Shown here piece by piece: positions 58,471-64,000 of a stretch of DNA of 64,000 bases (positions are counted from its first letter, which is position 1; the number at the start of each line of letters is the position of its first letter). The notes under the pieces are model-generated. The model saw only the letters and a list, made by a program, of their open reading frames with translations. It made no database searches and was not told where the DNA came from. Origin of the DNA: JAWKIW01 sp046331175 (GTDB taxonomy: Bacteria > Actinomycetota > Acidimicrobiia > Acidimicrobiales > Acidimicrobilacustridaceae); the NCBI GenBank assembly GCA_046331175.1, contig JAXLRI010000012.1, positions 1-64,000 of the forward strand. Direction: 5' to 3'. The position numbers and the translations under genes are program-made.

Positions 58471-58809
58471 ATGAGCGACACCGAGGAGCTGAAGGCGCGC
58501 ATCGCCGATCTCGAGCAGCAGGTGGCCGAGCTTCGGGCCCAGCTCTACGAGAGCGAGATCCAGGACTGGAAGGCCCGCATCGACCAGCTCGAGGTCCAGG
58601 CCAAGCTCGGGTCGATGGAGGCCCGCGACGAGATCAACCCCGTCCTCGAGCGGCTTCGCAACCTCGTGCTCGACGCCCGCGCCCAGATGGAGCAGTCCCA
58701 GTCGTCGGTGGGCGACGCCATCGGCTCGATCCGCGAGGGCGTCGTCAACGCCGTGCGCGACATCTCCCAGGGCTGGGACGACGCCATCTCCAAGCTGACC
58801 GGCGACTGA
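58471..58809 (+). CDS. Small coiled-coil protein
   Basis: 112 residues from ATG at 58471 with an AGGAGG site 5 nt upstream. Heptad-like Leu/Ile/Val spacing runs from residue 5 to 45 (EELKARIADLEQQVAELRAQ), and the second half is amphipathic helix (SVGDAIGSIREGVVNAVRDI). No signal peptide or membrane helix. A TACGTT -10-like box lies at 58413. It may be a scaffold or cytoskeletal-type protein; no family is recognised. Confidence 0.75.
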   Translation: MSDTEELKARIADLEQQVAELRAQLYESEIQDWKARIDQLEVQAKLGSMEARDEINPVLERLRNLVLDARAQMEQSQSSVGDAIGSIREGVVNAVRDISQGWDDAISKLTGD

Positions 58810-58813
58810 GCCG

Positions 58814-59971
58814 TCAGCCCTCGCCGACCACGTCGCCGGTCTCGTCACCACCGGCGGCGTCGTCGGCGGTCGCCCCCTCGTCGGCCTTGGCCATGGGGGT
58901 CGGTCCGGCGCCCTGTTCCCGGTTGGGCGGTGCCAGCAGGTCGGCGGTGAAGGCCCGGATCTCGTCGTAGAGGCGGTGGCTGGCGGACGACCACGGCATC
59001 AGGATCGGGTAGACGTGGAACATGTCGGGCTCCTCGAGCTCGACCACGTCCACGCCGTCGCGGCGCAGGTCGGCGCAGAACCGGCGGATCGGGTCGCGCA
59101 GCATCTCTTCGTCGCCGAACGCGACCAGCGTCGGCGGGTAGCCGGTGAGGTCGCGGCCGACCGGGGAGATGAAGGGGTTGTGGGCGTCGAGGCCGTGCAG
59201 GTAGGGCTCGGTGGGGATGCGGGCCGGGAGGATGTCCTTGTCGGCGTTCTCGGTCACCGATGGCTCGTCGAGCACCAGCTCGACCTCGGGGGAGAACAGC
59301 AGCACACCGCCCGGCCGGGGCAGGTGCTTGGCCTTGTCGGTGAGCAGCAGGGAGTCGACCAGTCCGCCGCCGCCGGAGTCGCCGGCGAACAGCACCCGCT
59401 CGGGCGGCACGCCGGTGTCGAGGACCGCCTCGTACACGGCGATGGCGTCATCGAGCCCGGCCGGGAACGGGAACTCCGGAGCGAGCCGGTAGTCGGCGAC
59501 GAACAGCCGGCACCCCGTGATGTGCGAGAGGTAGCCGGTGAAGGCGGCGTACATGCCGGGCGAGGTGGCGATGTAGCCGCCGCCGTGCAGGTAGATGACC
59601 ACGCCGATGGGCTCGCGGTCGGACGGCCGGTACCACATGCCCGGGATGCCGCCGATGCTGTCGGTCCCCATCGCCACCTTCATGCGGTGCACGAACGGCG
59701 GCAGCACAGCGCGGGCGAGGTCGTCGATGACCTTCTCGAACGAGCGAAGCGACGGGGTGTCGAGCGAGGTGGCGTACCCGAAGAACGCCTTCATCACCTC
59801 GCGCGTGACGTTCTGGCCGAGGTTCTCGATCGGGTCCTCGGGGCCGTCGAAGGGGCGCTTCAGCGGGACCAGGGCGAGGGCGGTGGCCATGCGCCCGGCG
59901 AACTCGGCCATGCCGATGGCGGTGGCGGGCAGCGATGCGGTCTTCACCCCTGGTCGTCCGGCCATCACCAT
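58814..59971 (-). CDS. Alpha/beta hydrolase, hormone-sensitive-lipase family
   Basis: 385 residues from ATG at 59971 after GAGGAGG. The HSL oxyanion-hole motif is IYLHGGGYIATSPGMYAAF and the nucleophile elbow LFAGDSGGGGLVDS. The Asp/His pair is expected in DGVDVVELEEPDMFHVYPIL. Members hydrolyse short and medium-chain esters. There are ~70 extra residues before the core and a disordered acidic tail. No signal peptide is present. The last 4 bp separate it from the convergent coiled-coil gene. Confidence 0.9.
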   Translation of the reverse strand: MVMAGRPGVKTASLPATAIGMAEFAGRMATALALVPLKRPFDGPEDPIENLGQNVTREVMKAFFGYATSLDTPSLRSFEKVIDDLARAVLPPFVHRMKVAMGTDSIGGIPGMWYRPSDREPIGVVIYLHGGGYIATSPGMYAAFTGYLSHITGCRLFVADYRLAPEFPFPAGLDDAIAVYEAVLDTGVPPERVLFAGDSGGGGLVDSLLLTDKAKHLPRPGGVLLFSPEVELVLDEPSVTENADKDILPARIPTEPYLHGLDAHNPFISPVGRDLTGYPPTLVAFGDEEMLRDPIRRFCADLRRDGVDVVELEEPDMFHVYPILMPWSSASHRLYDEIRAFTADLLAPPNREQGAGPTPMAKADEGATADDAAGGDETGDVVGEG

Positions 59972-60149
59972 CGGGGCTGCACCTCCTCGCCGACCGGTCC
60001 GCCCGGCGTCGGCGCGCCGAGCCTACGGGATGGGTCCGCCGGCGCCGAACGGTGCAGCCGCCGGCCGCCGGGCGGATGTCCCGTCGCGCCAGGGCCCGTG
60101 GTCCAGGCTGCCCGGAGCCAGCCGGTACGGTCGGGGGATCGACGGTCAC

Positions 60150-61376
60150 GTGCACCCTGACTTCGCCGGCGTCGCCTCGGTGTTCCGCCAGCAGCTGGCC
60201 CGCACCACCGGCGGCGCGGCCGTGGCCGTCTACCACCGGGGCGAGCTGGTGGTCGACATGTGGGGCGGCCGCCAGGTCGTCCCGTCGCCCGACGGCGCGC
60301 TGGACGGCCCCGAGCGGCCGTGGCAGGGCGACACCCTCGCCATGTGCTTCAGCTCGACCAAGGGGCTCACGTCCACCGCGCTGCACGTGCTCGCCGACCG
60401 CGGCCTCGTCGACTACGACGCCCCGGTCGCCGCCTACTGGCCCGAGTTCGCCGCCAACGGCAAGGAGGGGGTCACCGTCGCCCACCTCTTGACCCACTCG
60501 GCCGGGCTGCACCGCCTCCGCACGATCATCGACCGCGCCGACCGGATGCTCGACTGGGACTTCATGGTCGACGCCCTCGCCCGGGCCCGGCCGGCCTACG
60601 AGCCGGGCACCCAGAACGGCTACCACGCCCTCACCTACGGCTGGCTGGTCGGCGAGGTCGTGCGTCGCGTGTCGGGCCGGCCCCTCGACGAGCTCGTCGC
60701 CGACGAGATCGTCGCCCCGCTCGGCATCGATGGCCTGTTCCTCGGCTGCCCGCCCGAGCAGCGCCACCGGGTCGCCCCGCTCGAGCCGATGGGACGGGCG
60801 GTGTTCGGACCCCGACCGGCCCGGGTCGTGCAGCGGCGGGTGGGTGAGCAGCTCGGCAAGCTGGCTTCGGCGATGCGCTCGCCGGTGAACCCGCGACGCA
60901 TGATCAACGCCCTCGCGCCGCGCGGCATCGAGGACGTGCTCTGGGCCGGCGATGTGATGGACGCCTCCATCCCGGCGGCCAACGGCTTCTTCGACGCCCG
61001 ATCGCTCGCCCGCATGTACGCCATGGTCGCCGGCGGGGGCCAGCTCGACGGCGTGCGCCTCCTGTCGCCCACCACCGTCGAGCGGATGGGGCGGATCCGG
61101 TCCCGCCGGCGCGACCTCGTGCTCGTCGTCCCGATGCGCTGGCGGTACGGCTACCACCTCGTCGGCACCACCAGGGGCGTGGTCGACGAGGCCTTCGGCC
61201 ACTTCGGCTTCGGAGGTTCCGGTGGCTGGTGCGACCCGCACCGCGACCTCGCCATGGCCATGGTGTGCAACCGCGGCTCGGGCACGCCGATCGGCGACCT
61301 TCGCCTGCTGCAGCTCGGCACCGCCGTGTACGACGCCGTGCGCGAGCGCCGCCGGGCTGAGCGGCGCGCCGCCTGA
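60150..61376 (+). CDS. Serine hydrolase of the beta-lactamase/EstB family
   Basis: 408 residues. The class C beta-lactamase-type SxxK is CFSSTKGLTS, the Tyr motif ENGYHALTYGWLVGE (YHA instead of YxN), and the third motif HFGFGGSGGWCDP in place of KTG. Members are esterases, D-aminopeptidases or beta-lactamases. GTG at 60150 was chosen about 10 nt after GGGGGAT. No signal peptide is seen, so it is probably cytoplasmic, which argues against a beta-lactam role. Confidence 0.87.
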   Translation: MHPDFAGVASVFRQQLARTTGGAAVAVYHRGELVVDMWGGRQVVPSPDGALDGPERPWQGDTLAMCFSSTKGLTSTALHVLADRGLVDYDAPVAAYWPEFAANGKEGVTVAHLLTHSAGLHRLRTIIDRADRMLDWDFMVDALARARPAYEPGTQNGYHALTYGWLVGEVVRRVSGRPLDELVADEIVAPLGIDGLFLGCPPEQRHRVAPLEPMGRAVFGPRPARVVQRRVGEQLGKLASAMRSPVNPRRMINALAPRGIEDVLWAGDVMDASIPAANGFFDARSLARMYAMVAGGGQLDGVRLLSPTTVERMGRIRSRRRDLVLVVPMRWRYGYHLVGTTRGVVDEAFGHFGFGGSGGWCDPHRDLAMAMVCNRGSGTPIGDLRLLQLGTAVYDAVRERRRAERRAA

Positions 61377-61507
61377 CCGACGAGCACGGTCGCGCTCCAC
61401 GGTCGTGCCGCAAGGTCCGACCGCGTCGCCCGATCGAGCATCCGGCCGCCAGCTCGTGTCGGGCATCGACTCGACCCACCGCTCCGGCGACGGCGTCCCG
61501 GGCGCGG

Positions 61508-61534
61508 CACGGGCGCCCGCGAGGGGCGCCCGTG
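61508..61534. terminator. Perfect 11-bp hairpin between convergent genes
   Basis: CACGGGCGCCC, loop GCGAG, GGGCGCCCGTG. It lies in the gap between the serine hydrolase and the pseudokinase, where a bidirectional terminator is expected. Confidence 0.65.
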
Positions 61535-61568
61535 GACCGACGTCGTTGTCGTTGCCGGAGGCGTTCGC

Positions 61569-63719
61569 CTAGCGGACCAGCAGGAAGATGACGGCGGCGG
61601 CGATCAGGATGATCACCAGCAGCAGGACGACGACGAGGCCGGCCTTGCTCTTCTTGGCCGGGGGCGCGCCGATCGGCTGGCCCGGCAGCGGTGGCCCACC
61701 GGGGGCACCGGGGGGCGGACCGGTGGCGACGCCGGGTGCCTGCCCCGGTCCGGGCGGCGGCAGGGGCGGTGCGCCCGGCGGCGGCGACACCGCCGGCGGT
61801 GCTCCCGGAGGGGGTCCCGCAGGTGCACCCGGTGGCGGCGCCATGCCGGGTGGCGGTGCGGCACCGGGCGGTGGGCCCGGAGGCGGCGCCAGCCCGGGCG
61901 GCGGCGCAGCACCGGGCGGGGGACCCGCCGGTGCACCGGGGGGCGGTGGCATGCCCGGCGGGGGACCCGCTGGTGCACCGGGGGGCGGTGGCATGCCCGG
62001 CGGGGGACCCGCCGGTGCACCGGGGGGCGGTGGCATGCCCGGCGGGGGCGCGGCACCGGGCGGGGGTTCGCTGGGTGCACCGGGGGGCGGAGGCATGCCC
62101 GGCGGGGGTGCGGCGCCGGGTGGCGGCGCAGCCCCGGGCGGCGGTCCGGCGGGTGCACCGGGGGGTGGCGGCATCCCGGGCGGGGGCGCGGCACCAGGAG
62201 GAGGCGCGGCGCCGGGTGGCGGTCCGGACGGAGCTGCGCCGGGTTCGGGGGGCAGCTGCCAGCCCTGGGCGGTGGCCGGGGCGGCGACGTCGCCCGGCGG
62301 CTGGGCGTCGGGCGCGTCACCGGGTTCGGGGGGCAGCTGCCAGCCCTGGGCGGTGGCCGGGGCGGCGACGTCGGGCCCAGTGCCGCCCGGGGCGCCGGGC
62401 GGGGGCGGTGTGGGCGTCGGCGCGTCCTCGCCGGCGACCGGTGGGGCGCCGAGGACGGTGGTCAGCGCGGTCCCACCGACGGCCGCCGCGGGAGCGACGC
62501 CGGGACCCTCGTCCCCCTCGTCCTCGGACGGCTCGGAGGCGTCGCCCGTGGGGCCGTCATCGGCGGCCGCCTCGACGTCTGGGGTGCCAGCGCCTTCGCG
62601 CAGGCCGTCCTCATCGGCGGCGGGAGCCTCGGTGACCGGGGTCGCGGCGTCGGGTGGCGCGGTGGTCCCACCGTCGCCGCCGGCGGCCCGGGCGAGGCCC
62701 TGCACCCAGGGGACCGCGGCCGTCGGCCGGTCGCCGGGCACGTCGCCGAGCAGCTCCATGACCTGGTCGACGACGGTGTCGTCCCCACCCACGAGGGGTG
62801 CGGCGGCCAGCTGCTCGCGGGCCTTGGCCGGGTTGAGCAGCGGCGGGGCCGATCCGACCAACAGGTAGAAGGCGACGGCGCCGAGCGCCCACCGGTCGGC
62901 GGCGGCGTCGTAGGGCTCGCCGTTCAGGACCTCGGGCGGCATCCACGCCGGCGTGCCGACCATGGTCATGTTGGCGTCGAGCTTCATGAGCCGGGCGGTT
63001 CCGAAGCCGACGATGCGGACGGTGCCGTCGTCGGCCACCAAGACGTTGCCGGGCTTGAGGTTGCGGTGCAGCACGGGCCGGCCGCCGATGCCGTCGTGGA
63101 GGTAGTCGAGCGCCGAGGCGATGGGCTCGAGCAGGGCGACCACGTCGGCGAGCGTTCGGTCGGGGTGGGCCTTGAGCCAGTCGTCGAGTCGCTGGCCGTC
63201 GACCCAGTTCATGACGAGGCACACCACGTCGGTCTCGCCGCGGGCGGCGCCGGGTCGGTGCGGCTCGGCCGCCTCGAAGACCTCGCGGACCTTGACCAGC
63301 GCCGGGTGCTCGAGCGACCGCAGGAGCTCGGCCTGGCGCAGCCAGCGCTGCTTGGCCTCCTCACGGTCGGCCTCGGTGCTGCTGTGGGAGACCTTCACGG
63401 CCACCGGGACCTCGACGTCGTCGAGGGCGAGGGTGCCGGACCAGAGGTCGCCGTCGTTGCCGCGCGAGATGCGCTGGGAGAGCGAGTAGCGGTCGGCGTC
63501 ACCGCTCGGGCCGACCCGCAGTCCGTCGGCGCCGGCCGCGTCGTCGTCGACCGCGTCACCGGCAGATGGACCTCCGGCGTCGGCCGGTGCTGGACCGGGC
63601 GGGGTGGCCGGTCCCGCGTCGGTCGCTGCTGGAGGCTGGTAGTCGGGGTGCTGCTCGGGCGGGTACCACTTCCCGTTGGAAGCCACCCACCAGCCCTCAC
63701 CCATGGACTGATCGCTCAC
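61569..63719 (-). CDS. Membrane-anchored Ser/Thr kinase-like protein, probable pseudokinase
   Basis: 716 residues from GTG at 63719. The N-terminus has a GEGWWVASNGKWYPPEQHP motif, common in Acidimicrobiia. A kinase fold covers ~75-345: glycine-loop RGNDGD, Lys109 in VAVKV, catalytic loop VLHRNLKPGNVL (Asn220 where HRD has Asp), VGFG in place of DFG (Gly238) and MPPEVL for APE. Both catalytic/metal aspartates are missing. A ~300-residue Pro/Ala/Gly-rich tail has two near-identical APATAQGWQLPPEPG units and many PPPG repeats. The last ~25 residues are a transmembrane helix (VVVLLLVIILIAAAVIFLL). Likely an ATP-binding scaffold. Confidence 0.88.
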   Translation of the reverse strand: MSDQSMGEGWWVASNGKWYPPEQHPDYQPPAATDAGPATPPGPAPADAGGPSAGDAVDDDAAGADGLRVGPSGDADRYSLSQRISRGNDGDLWSGTLALDDVEVPVAVKVSHSSTEADREEAKQRWLRQAELLRSLEHPALVKVREVFEAAEPHRPGAARGETDVVCLVMNWVDGQRLDDWLKAHPDRTLADVVALLEPIASALDYLHDGIGGRPVLHRNLKPGNVLVADDGTVRIVGFGTARLMKLDANMTMVGTPAWMPPEVLNGEPYDAAADRWALGAVAFYLLVGSAPPLLNPAKAREQLAAAPLVGGDDTVVDQVMELLGDVPGDRPTAAVPWVQGLARAAGGDGGTTAPPDAATPVTEAPAADEDGLREGAGTPDVEAAADDGPTGDASEPSEDEGDEGPGVAPAAAVGGTALTTVLGAPPVAGEDAPTPTPPPPGAPGGTGPDVAAPATAQGWQLPPEPGDAPDAQPPGDVAAPATAQGWQLPPEPGAAPSGPPPGAAPPPGAAPPPGMPPPPGAPAGPPPGAAPPPGAAPPPGMPPPPGAPSEPPPGAAPPPGMPPPPGAPAGPPPGMPPPPGAPAGPPPGMPPPPGAPAGPPPGAAPPPGLAPPPGPPPGAAPPPGMAPPPGAPAGPPPGAPPAVSPPPGAPPLPPPGPGQAPGVATGPPPGAPGGPPLPGQPIGAPPAKKSKAGLVVVLLLVIILIAAAVIFLLVR

Positions 63720-63839
63720 CGGCCGCCCCTTTCCTCGTGCGCAGATGCGACGGCGCCCCCAGCATCGCAGGTTCCCCGTGCCGCGTGCGCCGCCCGCCCA
63801 CCGGTGGCCCGGGGCGTCGGACCACGCGAGGATGGCGCC

Positions 63840-64000
63840 ATGACTCCCGAAGAGGTGGTGGACGAGTTCATCCGCCGGATCTGCACGCTCGACCTCGATG
63901 CGGCGTGCGAGCTGGTGACCGACGACTGCGAGTACGACAACGTGCCGATGGGCAAGGGCTTCGGCCCCGACGGCATCAAGGCCGTCCTGGCGCCCATGGT
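63840..64000 (+). CDS. Limonene-1,2-epoxide-hydrolase/SnoaL-like protein, partial
   Basis: The first ~53 residues are in the window: MTPEEVVDEFIRRICTLDLD, then LVTDDCEYDNVPMGKGFGP. This is the N-terminus of the LEH/SnoaL fold, which hydrolyses epoxides or binds small ligands. The frame runs off the window edge. GAGGAT-N6-ATG upstream is the same arrangement as at the SRPBCC gene. Confidence 0.7.
   Translation, partial: MTPEEVVDEFIRRICTLDLDAACELVTDDCEYDNVPMGKGFGPDGIKAVLAPM

Noticed and set aside
55309..58851. 1180-codon open frame on the minus strand
   Set aside because: It runs antisense or out of frame to the molybdopterin, SnoaL and coiled-coil genes and has shadow composition.
61800..62230. 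Possible CRISPR-like array in the Pro-rich region of the pseudokinase
   Set aside because: The repeats are coding (PPPG units), vary in length and have no unique spacers.
63716..63997. Minus-strand frame at the right edge
   Set aside because: It is antisense to the LEH-like start and has shadow composition.

Overview
The window is very GC-rich (roughly 70-73 % in most coding stretches), has genes on both strands, and uses GTG starts and short overlaps such as GTGA freely. The content fits a free-living, aerobic actinobacterium: DUF2510 modules, an HAE3-type MMPL transporter, three bacterial P450s, inositol-1-phosphate synthase, an ECF41 sigma factor, PPK2 kinases and MenB. Acidimicrobiia (Iamia/Ilumatobacter type) is my best guess. 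It rests on the N-terminal SNGKWYPPE motif, the RRDVLKKIGIGG exported protein and many leaderless-type starts. No rRNA, tRNA, CRISPR array, insertion sequence or prophage was recognised. It looks like chromosome with a small accessory patch near 49-51 kb.

Layout. 0-8 kb: the end of an MMPL transporter, a DUF4126 membrane protein, a P450, a secreted CocE-type hydrolase, a CaiB CoA-transferase and an FKBP isomerase. 8-20 kb: an FG-GAP/VCBS-repeat exported protein, a small secreted four-cysteine protein, a DinG-type helicase, a membrane protein fused to an endonuclease/exonuclease/phosphatase domain, a sphingosine-1-phosphate-lyase-like enzyme coupled to a TetR gene, an exported SurE-like lipoprotein, and a PAS-GAF-GGDEF-EAL regulator. 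20-29 kb: a divergent TetR/MFS pair, nitroreductase, hemolysin III, inositol-1-phosphate synthase, a PAS protein, a four-DUF2510 protein, MenB, a methyltransferase and a Tat-type discoidin-domain protein.

29-42 kb is rich in lipid- or steroid-like catabolism: acyl-CoA dehydrogenase, two P450s, an FAD oxidoreductase coupled to an ECF41 sigma factor, M32 carboxypeptidase, MaoC hydratase, a two-headed TetR regulator and an amidohydrolase-P450 pair. Two P450-associated intergenic regions carry AAC-NN-GTT palindromes that match 13 of 14 positions of the mycobacterial KstR motif as I recall it. 42-49 kb holds housekeeping genes: SurE, an RlmL-like methyltransferase, two adjacent PPK2 genes and a UbiB-like kinase. 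49-51.5 kb holds a VapBC-like toxin-antitoxin pair, a lower-GC orphan gene and a MarR/cupin divergon. 51.5-64 kb holds a sulfotransferase, a DUF1214 protein, an enoyl-CoA hydratase, an orphan molybdopterin oxidoreductase, hydrolases and a membrane-anchored Ser/Thr pseudokinase.

Sequence-level highlights are the 37-nt palindromic element (three copies in 71-bp tandem at 30.6 kb and one at 55.3 kb, both in convergent gaps), a recurrent leaderless start pattern of TANNNT followed by 6-7 nt and the start codon, the two-headed TetR, the pseudokinase lacking both catalytic aspartates, and a 26-codon ORF joined by ATGA overlaps on both sides. The only gene-free stretch over 300 bp is 38472-38798, which holds regulatory palindromes. 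None of these assignments was checked by a database search.
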